Shown here one piece after another: positions 9,599 to 19,375 of a stretch of DNA of 64,000 nt. Position 1 is the stretch's first letter. Every line of letters starts with the position of its first letter. Below the pieces are notes generated by a model. It did not search any database. It saw only the letters and a list, made by a program, of their open reading frames with translations, and had not been told where the DNA came from. The translations under genes and the position numbers were made by a program. This stretch comes from Mycobacterium attenuatum. Lineage in GTDB: Bacteria > Actinomycetota > Actinomycetes > Mycobacteriales > Mycobacteriaceae. The stretch lies in assembly GCF_900566085.1 (NCBI RefSeq), contig NZ_UPHT01000057.1, positions 42,899 through 106,898 of the forward strand, in the 5' to 3' direction.

Positions 9599-10732
9599 AT
9601 GGCTCAGAGGCGCGACCCGGCGATGCGCCGGTTGCTTGGGTGGTCGAGTTCGACGGTGCCGCAAAGTATTTGGCGCAGTAGGCCAGCCGATCTGCACGGT
9701 GGGGGCCGCCCGGATCGCTTTGCCACCGCGTTGTGGGGAGTTCGTACGCTATTGGGTGGGTTGGCGTCGGCCTCACGGTGGGACCCGTCGCGGGTGAGCC
9801 CGGTGCGACGGACACATCTGGCGACCATTGTGAAACGCCAATTCGTGGCATCCGATGTGGTGGCGTTGACCCTGGCCCATCCGGATGGTGGATTGCTGCC
9901 GTCCTGGACGCCCGGCGCTCACATCGACGTGCACCTGCCCTCGGGCCGGCGCCGGCAGTACTCACTGTGCGGGCGGCCCGGGCGCCGCACGGATTACCGG
10001 ATCGCGGTCCAGCGCATCGCCGACGGTGGCGGCGGCTCGGTGGAGATGCATGAGGCCTATGACGTCGGCGACTTACTCGTTTTCGAAGGGCCCCGCAACG
10101 CGTTCTGCCTCGGAACGGCCGAACAGGACCTGCTTTTCGTGATCGGCGGCATCGGAGTGACACCAATCCTGCCGATGATCCAGATGGCTCACCAGCGCGG
10201 AACCGATTGGCGTGCAGTATATGCCGGCCGAAGCCGAGGCCACATGCCGTTGCTCGAGGAGGTCATGGCGGTGGCGCCGGAGCGGGTGACCGTCTGGGCC
10301 GACGACGATCGCGGCCGCTTTCCTAAAGTCGATGAGCTGCTGGGTGACGCCGGGCCGAGGACGGCTGTTTATGTGTGTGGGCCGACCCCCATGCTGGAGG
10401 CGGTATGTGCGGCTCGCGCTCGACACGCCCGCGCACCACTGCACTACGAGCGGTTCAGCCCGCCGCCGGTGGTCGATGGCGCTCCCTTCGAGGTGGAGTT
10501 CGGGCGGTCGGGCCGGGTACTGAGGATCCCGGCCAACCGGTCGGCGCTGGACGTCATGCGCGACGACGACCCGACCACCGCATACTCCTGTCAGCAGGGC
10601 TTCTGTGGCACGTGCAAGGTCAAAGTCCTTGCCGGACAGGTCGATCACCGCGGCCGCGCAGCTGAAGGCGATGACGAGATGCTGGTGTGCGTGTCCCGGG
10701 CGAAGAGCCGCCGCGTGGTCATCGATCGCTGA
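9599..10732 (+). CDS. Flavin reductase with C-terminal plant-type 2Fe-2S domain
   Basis: This 377-residue electron-transfer protein is built like phthalate-dioxygenase reductases. A flavin-binding barrel (RRRQYSLCG at about 118-126) is followed by a pyridine-nucleotide domain (IGGIGVTPILPM, then YVCGPTPML) and a C-terminal 2Fe-2S domain with CQQGFCGTC and a fourth cysteine in MLVCVSRA. It would pass electrons from NAD(P)H to an oxygenase; the Rieske protein encoded 100 bases downstream is the obvious partner. The first 60 residues are Arg-rich and atypical, so a later start is possible. By synteny it matches Rv2776c. Confidence 0.85.
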   Translation: MAQRRDPAMRRLLGWSSSTVPQSIWRSRPADLHGGGRPDRFATALWGVRTLLGGLASASRWDPSRVSPVRRTHLATIVKRQFVASDVVALTLAHPDGGLLPSWTPGAHIDVHLPSGRRRQYSLCGRPGRRTDYRIAVQRIADGGGGSVEMHEAYDVGDLLVFEGPRNAFCLGTAEQDLLFVIGGIGVTPILPMIQMAHQRGTDWRAVYAGRSRGHMPLLEEVMAVAPERVTVWADDDRGRFPKVDELLGDAGPRTAVYVCGPTPMLEAVCAARARHARAPLHYERFSPPPVVDGAPFEVEFGRSGRVLRIPANRSALDVMRDDDPTTAYSCQQGFCGTCKVKVLAGQVDHRGRAAEGDDEMLVCVSRAKSRRVVIDR

Positions 10733-10831
10733 GGGCTGCTCCGTCATTGCGGCACGCCAATTTTTCGTAGAGGGGACTGTGCTTTTCCCGCGGCTGCCGC
10801 CTATCATTCGTACCCAAGGAGGACCGCTGAG

Positions 10832-11857
10832 ATGGCCAAGCCCCCGCTGTCGATGAAGCCGACCGGATGGTTCCAGGTGGCTTGGTGCGACGAAATCGGG
10901 GTCGGTGACGTCCATCGGATGAAGTACTTCTCTCAGGACATGGTCGCGTGGCGCGCCGCGTCCGGCCGCCTGACCGTGATGAACGCTTATTGCGAACACC
11001 TCGGCGCCCACCTTGGTTATGGCGGCAGAGTAGTCGGCGAGGTGTTGCAATGTCCCTTCCACGGCTGGCAGTGGAGTCAACAGGGCCGCAACGTATGCAT
11101 CCCGTATCAGGACCGGCCCAACCGCGGGCGGCGCATTCGCACGTATCCCGTGATTGAGCGCAACGAGTCGGTGTACATCTGGCACGACGTGGACGGACGC
11201 CAACCCTTCTTCGACGTGCCCGATGTGTTCGCCAGCTTCGACGAAGGTAGTGCAGCGGATTATCACCCGCAGCAGCGGTTGTACCGGCCGGGCCTGGAAC
11301 TCCATCCACAGTATGTGCTCGAAAACGGCGTTGACTTCGCGCATTTCAAGTACGTGCACCGGACCCCGATCGTGCCCGTGTTCACCCGCCACGACTTCGC
11401 TGCGCCGGTGTCGTATGTCGACTTCACTATCACCTTCGAGGGTGACGACGGTCAGCAGATCGAAGATGTCAACAGCGGCGTGCAGGCGGTCAACGGCGGG
11501 CTTGGCGTTGCGGTGACCAAGAGCTGGGGCATGGTCGACAACCGCACCATCTCGGCAATCACGCCGGTAGACGGATCCACCTCCGATGTCCGGTTCATGG
11601 TCTATATCGGCCGGACGACGGGCAAGGATGCGGCCCGCGCCGAACTCCGAGCGCGCGAGTTCGGGCGGGAGGTGATCCGGCAGTTCGAGCAGGATATCGA
11701 GATCTGGGCTCACCAGCGCTATTCCGACCGGCCCGCGCTGGCCCCCGACGAGTTGGCGGGTTTCACCGCCATACGCACCTGGGCCACGCAGTTCTATCCG
11801 GACGGTCGCGGCCGCAGCGCGGTCGAAGTGTCTGCCGCGTCACTCGAAAGGCCGTAG
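10832..11857 (+). CDS. Rieske-type non-haem iron oxygenase (KshA-like)
   Basis: The 341-residue protein has a Rieske 2Fe-2S domain with CEHLGAHLGYG and CPFHGWQW (CxH...CxxH) at about residues 53-82. The catalytic mononuclear iron region is NGVDFAHFKYVHRTP at about 165-180, giving the Asp/His facial triad. Overall length and start (GWFQVAWCDEI) resemble KshA, the 3-ketosteroid 9-alpha-hydroxylase oxygenase, but the substrate cannot be assigned. It has an AAGGAGG ribosome binding site and sits between its likely reductase and a dehydrogenase that starts 3 bases after it. Confidence 0.85.
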   Translation: MAKPPLSMKPTGWFQVAWCDEIGVGDVHRMKYFSQDMVAWRAASGRLTVMNAYCEHLGAHLGYGGRVVGEVLQCPFHGWQWSQQGRNVCIPYQDRPNRGRRIRTYPVIERNESVYIWHDVDGRQPFFDVPDVFASFDEGSAADYHPQQRLYRPGLELHPQYVLENGVDFAHFKYVHRTPIVPVFTRHDFAAPVSYVDFTITFEGDDGQQIEDVNSGVQAVNGGLGVAVTKSWGMVDNRTISAITPVDGSTSDVRFMVYIGRTTGKDAARAELRAREFGREVIRQFEQDIEIWAHQRYSDRPALAPDELAGFTAIRTWATQFYPDGRGRSAVEVSAASLERP

Positions 11858-11860
11858 CGA

Positions 11861-12949
11861 ATGAATGCCCCGAGCCGCCCGATCCGCGTCTTTCAGGTCG
11901 CCACCGGCAACGTCGGCCGCGAGATGATCAAGCGACTTCAGGCGCAGCCGGACCTGGAGCTGATCGGAGTGCATTGCTACTCGCCCGGCAAGGTCGGCAC
12001 GGACGCCGGGGACCTGGCCGGTATCGGGCCCATCGGCATATCGGCCACCGGCAGCGTCGAGGAGATCATCGCGGCCAAGCCGGACGTGCTGACCTTCCAC
12101 GGGGTGTTTCCCGACGAGGACCTGTACGTGAAAGTGCTTGAGGCCGGCATCAATATCGTCACCACCGCCGACTGGATCACCGGGTGGCACCGCGACCACA
12201 ACCATCCGCATCCGTCGGGGAAGCCGGTGACCCAGCTGTTGGCCGAGGCTTGTGAGAAGGGTGGGGCCTCGTTCTACGGCACCGGCATGAACCCTGGCCT
12301 GAATCAGGTTCTCGGCGTGGTGTGTTCGGCTGATGTCGCCGAGATCGAGAACATCACCACGATCGAGTCCGTCGACGTGTCTTGCCATCACTCCAAGGAG
12401 ACCTGGATCGAGGTCGGTTATGGCCAACCGGTCGACGATCCGCAAATCCCGTCGAAGCTGGAAAAGTACACCCGGGTCTTCGCCGACAGCGTGCTCATGA
12501 TGGCCGACTGCTTCGATCTGCCGCTCGACGAGGTTGTGTTCAGCTATGAACTGGGAGCCTGTACCAAAGACGTCGACCTGGGCTGGTACATGCTGCCCGA
12601 AGGCTCGGTGGGCGGCAGCTACATCAAATACCGGGGCATGGTCGACGGAGTCGCGCGGGTCGAGACGCATCTGGAGTGGCAGATGACCCCGCACACCGAC
12701 CCGAGCTGGAAGATCAAGGGCTGCTACATCACTCAGATCAAGGGCGATCCGTGTGTTTACAACAAGCACATGATCTTCCCCAAGCCCGGCGTCGATCTGT
12801 CCAACCCGGCCAACTTCGCCTCGATTGGCATGACGGTCACCGGCATGCCGGCTCTCAATGCGATCGAGTCGGTGGTCGCCGCGCGCCCCGGCCTGATCAC
12901 CAGCGCCGACATTCCCTTGCGCGGGTTTGCCGGTCGATTCAGAAAGTAA
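11861..12949 (+). CDS. DapB-fold NAD(P)-dependent dehydrogenase
   Basis: The 362-residue protein has an N-terminal Rossmann motif (VFQVATGNVGREMI) and the GTGMNPGL segment seen in dihydrodipicolinate-reductase-like proteins. These include 2,4-diaminopentanoate dehydrogenase and many uncharacterised mycobacterial paralogues. It is longer than true DapB (about 245 residues) and lacks DapB's lysine-pathway motif, while a genuine dapB lies 1.6 kb downstream. It directly follows the Rieske oxygenase, so a role in processing the same steroid or hydrophobic substrate is inferred. Confidence 0.75.
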   Translation: MNAPSRPIRVFQVATGNVGREMIKRLQAQPDLELIGVHCYSPGKVGTDAGDLAGIGPIGISATGSVEEIIAAKPDVLTFHGVFPDEDLYVKVLEAGINIVTTADWITGWHRDHNHPHPSGKPVTQLLAEACEKGGASFYGTGMNPGLNQVLGVVCSADVAEIENITTIESVDVSCHHSKETWIEVGYGQPVDDPQIPSKLEKYTRVFADSVLMMADCFDLPLDEVVFSYELGACTKDVDLGWYMLPEGSVGGSYIKYRGMVDGVARVETHLEWQMTPHTDPSWKIKGCYITQIKGDPCVYNKHMIFPKPGVDLSNPANFASIGMTVTGMPALNAIESVVAARPGLITSADIPLRGFAGRFRK

Positions 12950-12953
12950 CCTG

Positions 12954-14294
12954 TCAAGGCGCTTCATCTTCGTCGAAGAGGCGTTCGGGGTGGTGGTAGT
13001 CGTTGGTTCGGGTGCCGGTGTCCAGTTCTGGTGGTGGAATCCATGCGGTGCGGCCGTTGGGGAGTTTCCTTGTGTGCCAGCCTTTTCCGATGAGTTTATG
13101 GTCAGGTGTGCAGGCGAAGGTGAGTGTGTCGATGTCGGTGCGGCCGCCTGCTGCCCACTCCTCTACGTGGTGGACTTCACACCAGTAACCGGGGACGTCG
13201 CAACCGGGGTGCGTGCAGCCGCGGTCTTGCGCATACAGCACGATGCGCTGATCCGGTGAGGCGATTCGCCGGGACCGGCCCAGATACAGCGGGCGGCTGG
13301 TGTGCTGGTCGAACACGGCGAGGTAGTGGTACGCGTGCCGGGCCAGGCGGATCACGTCGGGCATGGGCAGCAGGGTGCCGCCGCCGGTGACGGCTCGCCC
13401 GGTGCCTGCGGTGAGCTCTTGAAGCGTGGTGGACACGATGACGGTGACGGGTAATCCATTGTGCGCGCCTAGTTTCGGATCACCGAGCTGGCCGCGGACG
13501 AGGGCGTTGAGTGCATCGTGTTGGCGCTGGGCGGGACCGCGCCGGTCGGCCGTGACGGCGTCTTCGCTGGGCTGGCCTGTAACGCAAGCTTGTTCGTCGT
13601 CCGGATTGCACATTCCGGGCGCGGCGAAGCGCGCCAGCCACGCATCAAGGTTGGCGCGCAGCTCCGGTGATGCCACCAGCTTGGCGATGCTCATGCCGTC
13701 GCGGCGCTGCCCGCACCAGGTGAAGCCGCGCTGACGCGCGCGGTCGGCGTCGGAAAACTTGCCGTCGGGATTGATGTAGAGGGCGCAGCGCTGCGCCACC
13801 TTCTCCAGTTGGTCGGGCCGCAACTTTGTCGCTTGCCCAGCCAGGAACCTCTCGGCTCGTTCGACGGTGCCGGGCGGGGTGGCCTCGGGCAGGTCGCGAA
13901 AGAAGGTCTGGATCACCCGCAGATGCTGTCCGTCGAGCAGGCCTTGGCGCCACGACACGGCGGTGGCGGGCAGATTGGGCGGCAGTTGCTCTCCGGTGAG
14001 CGTCACGCGCGGGGATAGTTGCTGGGCGTCGTGGAGCCGGCGGCGTGCCTCGGCGTAGCTGATCCGCAGCCAATCGGCGACCACCTTGTGGGCAGGGCCT
14101 CCGATGCGGGCGGGATCCTCCTTGGCCAGGCCGGCGATGACGTTATGGCTGATCACCGCCTGGCGCCGGCGCGCCGACTCCAACCGCTCCAGCGCACCCA
14201 ATCGCGCCGCGGGCGGCAACGCGTCGAAGTCGACGTCATCGAATGCCGCCACCGCCGCATCGAGTGCATCCAGCGCCCGCGGTATCGAACACAT
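12954..14294 (-). CDS. 13E12-repeat family protein (DUF222 with HNH nuclease domain)
   Basis: This 446-residue protein has the helical DUF222 region typical of mycobacterial 13E12 proteins and a C-terminal HNH motif: CTHPGCDVPG, then CEVHHVEEWAAGG and CTPDHKLIGKGWH. The pattern suggests a zinc-supported His-Asn/Asp-His endonuclease. 13E12 elements are multicopy in mycobacteria and serve as integration sites for the phiRv1 prophage. Here it looks intact. It is convergent with the DapB-like gene (4 bases apart) and its upstream region faces dapB. Confidence 0.88.
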   Translation of the reverse strand: MCSIPRALDALDAAVAAFDDVDFDALPPAARLGALERLESARRRQAVISHNVIAGLAKEDPARIGGPAHKVVADWLRISYAEARRRLHDAQQLSPRVTLTGEQLPPNLPATAVSWRQGLLDGQHLRVIQTFFRDLPEATPPGTVERAERFLAGQATKLRPDQLEKVAQRCALYINPDGKFSDADRARQRGFTWCGQRRDGMSIAKLVASPELRANLDAWLARFAAPGMCNPDDEQACVTGQPSEDAVTADRRGPAQRQHDALNALVRGQLGDPKLGAHNGLPVTVIVSTTLQELTAGTGRAVTGGGTLLPMPDVIRLARHAYHYLAVFDQHTSRPLYLGRSRRIASPDQRIVLYAQDRGCTHPGCDVPGYWCEVHHVEEWAAGGRTDIDTLTFACTPDHKLIGKGWHTRKLPNGRTAWIPPPELDTGTRTNDYHHPERLFDEDEAP

Positions 14295-14307
14295 ATTCGA
14301 ATCCTAA

Positions 14308-15267
<960 letters not shown>

Positions 15268-15285
15268 CGGGACAATCAGAATCCG

Positions 15286-15762
15286 ATGACAGGCGCCGCT
15301 CGCACCATGCGCATCCAGCTGCTAATCGCGTTCATGTGCCTGGCATTGCTGGCGTACCTAGCTCTGCTCGGCCGCATTGGGTTCACCTTGATCGGTTCGG
15401 GCCGGGCTGCCGCGATGGGCCTGGGGCTGTCCTTGTTGGTCATGCCGGGCATCGGACTATGGGCGATGATCGCCACGCTGCGGGCCGGATTCGCACATCA
15501 GAGGCTGGCCCGGCTCATCGCTGACGACGGGATGGAACTTGACGTCAGCGCGCTGCCGCGGCGGCCCTCGGGCCGCATCGAACGGGCCGCGGCCGACCAG
15601 TTGTTCGACAGTGTGCGCGTCGACCTCGAACACCAGCCCGACGACTGGCGTCGTTGGTACCGGCTGGCCAGGGCCCACGACTACGCGGGCGACCGCCGTC
15701 GGGCCCGGGAAGCCATGAAAACGGCCGCGGAGCTGGAAAGGCGCTGTGGGAGGCGTCGGTGA
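15286..15762 (+). CDS. Small membrane protein (Rv2772c-like)
   Basis: The 158-residue protein has two hydrophobic segments (about residues 6-27 and 42-62) followed by a charged cytoplasmic tail with an amphipathic C-terminal helix. Function is unknown. It starts 18 bases after dapB and its TGA overlaps the GTG of the following gene (GTGA), indicating a coupled operon. Orthology to Rv2772c is by position. Confidence 0.75.
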   Translation: MTGAARTMRIQLLIAFMCLALLAYLALLGRIGFTLIGSGRAAAMGLGLSLLVMPGIGLWAMIATLRAGFAHQRLARLIADDGMELDVSALPRRPSGRIERAAADQLFDSVRVDLEHQPDDWRRWYRLARAHDYAGDRRRAREAMKTAAELERRCGRRR

Positions 15763-15976
15763 CCAAGACCCTGCTCGTCGTGCACCATACCCCGTCGCCG
15801 CACTGTCAGGAGATGTTCGAGGCGGTCGTATCCGGGGCGACAGACCCTGAAATCGAGGGCGTGGAGCTGCTGCGGCGGCCGGCGCTCACGGTGTCGCCGG
15901 TCGAGATGCTGGAAGCCGACGGCTACGTGCTCGGCACACCGGCCAACCTCGGATACCTTAGCGGTGCCCTCAAACA
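15759..15976 (+). pseudogene. 5' half of flavodoxin/NADPH-FMN-reductase-like gene, split by element
   Basis: GTG at 15759 overlaps the preceding stop. The frame encodes a flavodoxin-like N-terminus (VVHHTPSPHCQEMFEAV) that is colinear with the complete copy at 17931-18386 up to GYLSGALK. After about 15976 the similarity stops and the frame continues 22 codons into element DNA, ending at TGA 16041-16043. The missing 3' half lies at 31629-31866. The two parts total 456 nt (151 aa), exactly the length of the intact copy. The gene corresponds to Rv2771c by position. Confidence 0.88.
15975..15976. other. attL core position (left element junction)
   Basis: Homology between the host gene and its complete copy breaks after codon AAA at 15972-15974, followed by CA shared with the right junction (31627-31628). 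A two-base crossover core is what large serine integrases use. The exact edge could shift by a base or two. Confidence 0.6.
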
Positions 15977-16039
15977 GTATTTGGTGCAAAACCCGTCTAG
16001 TACCCCGACGATGTCTCGCCGCTCCACGTGGAGTGTCGG

Positions 16040-16846
16040 ATGACAACAGTCGTGGCGTGGGAGCGCGAGGTTGGCTTGCAGCGCGAACTTGTCATGGCTA
16101 GCGATAGCCGCTTAGGTGGCGGTGAAGATTGGGACGCGTGCGCCAAGATTTTCGATATCGGTAGATCTGATGCACTCCTGGGGTTTGCCGGCAACACGTG
16201 GCGAGCATTGCCACTCATATTCCAGGTGCTTGCCACCACGCGATCCTACGAAGGATCGTTGTTGCGAACCTTGGACTTACCGAAGTACGCCGGTCACCTC
16301 GAGCGCGTGCTGAATGTGGTCCTGGAACAGGCTGCAGGTCCGGCCGCAGCGGATCCGCCCGGCTGTGAGTTTCTGCTAGCTGGATGGTCCTGGTCCGAGG
16401 GCAGATTCTTGATCTACCACTACCTCTTCGACAAGCGCACTTCGCAGTTCGTCCTTGCCGGATTGCGAAACCCGCCCCGCTCGATCGCGAGACCCGCCAA
16501 GGTTCGTTTGTATGGCGTAATTGGCGATGCTGGCCGGAAACTCACTGGCCAGATGGCAAAGGACTACAGTCTTGGCGTCATGTCGGGGAAGCTCGACTAC
16601 CGCCCTCTAGAGGCCCTATATAAGCAGACGGCGGATCCAGAATTTCGCACTGTGGGCGGCCCGGTGCAGGTCGCGAAGGTCTACAAATCAATCCGGGTCG
16701 AGCACTTCGCCACTCGCATCCACGGGAATCTCTACATATCGGGGCGGCCGGTGTTACCACACTCTGAGAACGTCGATCTTCGTGTGATCGCCCGCAACGA
16801 GGATGGAACATGGGAGATCGAACCACGGAAGGATCTGGCTGAGTGA
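16040..16846 (+). CDS. HslV/proteasome-beta-like Ntn hydrolase candidate (cargo)
   Basis: Starting at ATG 16040 (GGAG 7 bases upstream), the protein begins MTTVVAW. Removal of Met would expose Thr1, as in HslV (MTTI). Further matches to the Ntn peptidase signature are MASDSRLGGG (Asp17 equivalent), CAKIFDIG (Lys33 equivalent) and LGFAGNT (the GFAG turn). It has 268 residues, longer than HslV (about 175), so it has a C-terminal extension. No HslU-like ATPase is nearby. The ATG overlaps the stop of the truncated host ORF (ATGA), so it may be coupled to the dapB operon. It precedes an Mrr nuclease. A role in defence or regulated proteolysis is inferred. Confidence 0.55.
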   Translation: MTTVVAWEREVGLQRELVMASDSRLGGGEDWDACAKIFDIGRSDALLGFAGNTWRALPLIFQVLATTRSYEGSLLRTLDLPKYAGHLERVLNVVLEQAAGPAAADPPGCEFLLAGWSWSEGRFLIYHYLFDKRTSQFVLAGLRNPPRSIARPAKVRLYGVIGDAGRKLTGQMAKDYSLGVMSGKLDYRPLEALYKQTADPEFRTVGGPVQVAKVYKSIRVEHFATRIHGNLYISGRPVLPHSENVDLRVIARNEDGTWEIEPRKDLAE

Positions 16847-16996
16847 CGTGGAATCTGTGGGGTAGATACCGGCGTACTGAGCTTAGACCGCGCTTGTGCT
16901 CTGAGCGCCCGATGGTCTAGTCAGAGTGTCACGCATCGACCAATCTAAAAAGCGGGGGAGCAGCACAATGTTTTCGTCTGAGCGGGAGCCTGCGCA

Positions 16997-17917
16997 GTGA
17001 CGATCCCTGACTATCAGACGCTCATGCGCCCTGTACTCGCGTCGCTGGCAGACGGACAGATTCATCGGTCGCGTGACGTGATCGAAGCGATGGCCGATGA
17101 GTTCGCCCTTACCGTTGAGGAGCGCGCAGCCAAGGTGCCGAGTGGGCAGCGGCGCATCGACAATCGCGCCGGATGGGCGATGTCGTACCTGAGTCAAGCC
17201 GGTCTGATCGAACGGCCGGGACGTGGCCTCGTCAGGATCTCGGATGAGGGTCGTGCGGCGCTGGCCAAGCACCCGCAGCGGATCGACACAAAGGCGTTGG
17301 AGATTTACCCGGCGTATCTAGAGTTCCGCGATCGGAAGCGAGGCCGGTCCACCGACGATGGGGACAGCGCGGAGAAGTCAGCCGCCACCGACGACGATTC
17401 GAGTACGCCGAACGATCTCGCTGAGCGTGCAGAGCGAATTAACCGCACGGCGGTCGAGCGCGAAGTGCTTGCGGCGGCGCTCAAGCTATCGCCCACTGGC
17501 TTTGAGGAATTGGTCGTGCGATTACTCGACCGGATGGGGTACGGGCGCACCGGCTCGGCGCACCGAACCGCGCCCTCCGGCGATGGCGGCGTCGACGGAA
17601 TCATCAGCCAAGACCCGCTGGGGTTAGACCGCATCTATATCCAGGCCAAGCGGTACACGGACGCGGCGGTCGATCGGCCTGCAATTCACGGTTTTGCGGG
17701 GGCGCTGCTCTCGAAACAGGGTGATCGGGGAGTCTTCATCACGACATCGCGTTTCACCAGAGGTGCGCAAGACGAAGCGGAGCGGATCAACGCTCGGATA
17801 GAACTGATCGACGGTGCCCGCCTCGCTGAGCTTCTTGTGCAGTACGGCGTTGGAGTCCAGCCCGAGCAGTCGGTGACGCTCTACCGCCTTGATGAGGACT
17901 TCTTCGAATCAATATGA
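16997..17917 (+). CDS. Mrr-like type IV restriction endonuclease (cargo)
   Basis: The 306-residue length is close to E. coli Mrr. The N-terminal winged-helix region (about 1-95, with GWAMSYLSQAGLIERPGRG) is the Mrr_N specificity domain. The C-terminal catalytic domain starts LSPTGFEELVVRLLDRMGYG and carries GDGGVDGII followed by IYIQAKRY, the D...QxK site of the Mrr cat family. Such enzymes cut modified DNA. GTG start follows 150 bases of non-coding DNA after the Ntn gene. It is followed 13 bases later by the carried flavodoxin-like gene. Confidence 0.88.
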   Translation: MTIPDYQTLMRPVLASLADGQIHRSRDVIEAMADEFALTVEERAAKVPSGQRRIDNRAGWAMSYLSQAGLIERPGRGLVRISDEGRAALAKHPQRIDTKALEIYPAYLEFRDRKRGRSTDDGDSAEKSAATDDDSSTPNDLAERAERINRTAVEREVLAAALKLSPTGFEELVVRLLDRMGYGRTGSAHRTAPSGDGGVDGIISQDPLGLDRIYIQAKRYTDAAVDRPAIHGFAGALLSKQGDRGVFITTSRFTRGAQDEAERINARIELIDGARLAELLVQYGVGVQPEQSVTLYRLDEDFFESI

Positions 17918-17930
17918 GGGGGCGACGTCA

Positions 17931-18386
17931 GTGCCACGCCTGCTGATCATCCATCACACCCCGTCGCCACACTGCCAGGAGATGTTCGAGGCGGTCGTGG
18001 CCGGTGCCACCGATCCCGACATCGAGGGCGTGGAGGTCGTCCGCCGACCGGCGCTCACTGTGTCGCCTGTCGAGATGCTGGAGGCCAACGGCTACGTGTT
18101 GGGCACTCCGGCGAATCTGGGCTATATCAGCGGTGCTTTGAAGCTGGCGTTCGACCAGTCGTACTATCAGCTGCTCGACTCCACACGTGGCCGCCCGTTC
18201 GGCGTCTACCTTCATGGCAACGAAGGCACCGAGGGAGCCGAACGTGCGCTCGACGGTATCACCGCCGGATTGGGCTGGGAGCGTGCCGCGGAGACCGTGA
18301 TCGTGTCGGGCAAACCGACCAAAGCCGACGTTGAGGCCTGTTGGAATCTCGGCGCAACCGTCGCCGCAACGCTTATGGGGGAGTGA
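17931..18386 (+). CDS. Complete homologue of the disrupted flavodoxin-like gene, carried by the element
   Basis: This 151-residue protein is a full-length homologue of the host gene that the element splits. By eye about 80-85% of residues match across both halves (for example HHTPSPHCQEMFEAVV and HGNEGTEGAER). The family is flavodoxin/NADPH-dependent FMN reductase-like, presumably binding FMN. GTG at 17931 has an upstream GAGGGGG. At the insertion point the host reads AAA-CAC (inferred) but this copy reads AAG-CTG, so the CA core is lost. It sits 13 bases after mrr and 4 bases before the next gene, which marks it as cargo. Confidence 0.85.
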   Translation: MPRLLIIHHTPSPHCQEMFEAVVAGATDPDIEGVEVVRRPALTVSPVEMLEANGYVLGTPANLGYISGALKLAFDQSYYQLLDSTRGRPFGVYLHGNEGTEGAERALDGITAGLGWERAAETVIVSGKPTKADVEACWNLGATVAATLMGE

Positions 18387-18390
18387 CGAA

Positions 18391-19374
18391 TTGGCCGCCG
18401 AGGCGAAGCTCCATCACACGGTGCCCCAGTTCTACCTCGCTGGGTTTGCAGACGACTCAGCACGGATCACAACCGTGAGATTGCCGGGCGAGAAGCGGTA
18501 CACGTCTCGCGTGAGAAACACTGCCGCGACAAATCGCTTCTATTCGATCGACGGACATCCCGACGGCGCGGACGCGTTCGAGAAGGCGCTGTCACTGTTG
18601 GAAGGTAACGCGGCATCGGTCCTGCGCGTGATCGAGGAGGGCACCTGGCCGCTCTCCGAAGAGGACCGCCTGACGCTCGCGACCCATATGGCGGTGCAAT
18701 ACCTTCGCGGACCCGACCACCGTCGGACCCTCGAATACCTCGCCGCGCAGATGACCCGTTTGGAGGTGCAGTTCACCGGGCGGGACAACATCAAGCAGTG
18801 GGTCGAGAAGCGTTACGGCGTCGAGGTCGATGACGATGAGGCCGAAACCCTCTGGCAGCAAGCGACTCAACCCAGCGGGCCACCGATTACCCTTGCGCCG
18901 ATAGCGCACATCGAACAGATCATCAACGGCGCGGATGAGTCGTTGCCGTACATCGTGTCTCGGCCCTGGAAGCTGGTTCGATTTGACCGCCGCTCGTTGG
19001 TCACCTGCGACCAACCAGTCGGCCTTGTGCCCGCTGAAGATAGCAAGCCGTGGCAGGGTGTGGGTTTCGCGACGGCGTGGGGAATCACGTTTCCCGTGAC
19101 CCGGAAACTCGGCCTTGTGATGAGCGACGTCACGCCGATGATTGAGTTCCGGTATCCGGTCGAACGGGTGCGGGCGGGTCAACTGGACTCGGCCGAACCA
19201 GGCACAACCGCGATGGAGAAGTTCATCAACGAGAGCACGATCAGGTCGGCTAGCGAGTATCTCTACCTGCACCCTGACGATGAATCGTTCCTGCCGCCCA
19301 AGCTGCCGGAGCCAACGCTCAGCAACCTCGTTTCGCCGGCTGAGCTCGACATTCCGGACGGGGAGGTGATCTGA
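18391..19374 (+). CDS. DUF4238 family protein (cargo)
   Basis: TTG at 18391, 4 bases after the flavodoxin-like stop and preceded by GGGGGA, gives 327 residues starting with KLHHTVPQFYLAGFAD. This HHxVPxFYL opening is the hallmark of DUF4238, a family of unknown function often found in mobile elements. Later motifs include an aromatic-rich TCDQPVGLVP segment and FPVTRKLGLVMS. No catalytic site can be assigned. It closes the forward cargo block and is convergent with the DUF6602 gene, 1 base apart. Confidence 0.75.
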   Translation: MAAEAKLHHTVPQFYLAGFADDSARITTVRLPGEKRYTSRVRNTAATNRFYSIDGHPDGADAFEKALSLLEGNAASVLRVIEEGTWPLSEEDRLTLATHMAVQYLRGPDHRRTLEYLAAQMTRLEVQFTGRDNIKQWVEKRYGVEVDDDEAETLWQQATQPSGPPITLAPIAHIEQIINGADESLPYIVSRPWKLVRFDRRSLVTCDQPVGLVPAEDSKPWQGVGFATAWGITFPVTRKLGLVMSDVTPMIEFRYPVERVRAGQLDSAEPGTTAMEKFINESTIRSASEYLYLHPDDESFLPPKLPEPTLSNLVSPAELDIPDGEVI

Positions 19375-19375
19375 G

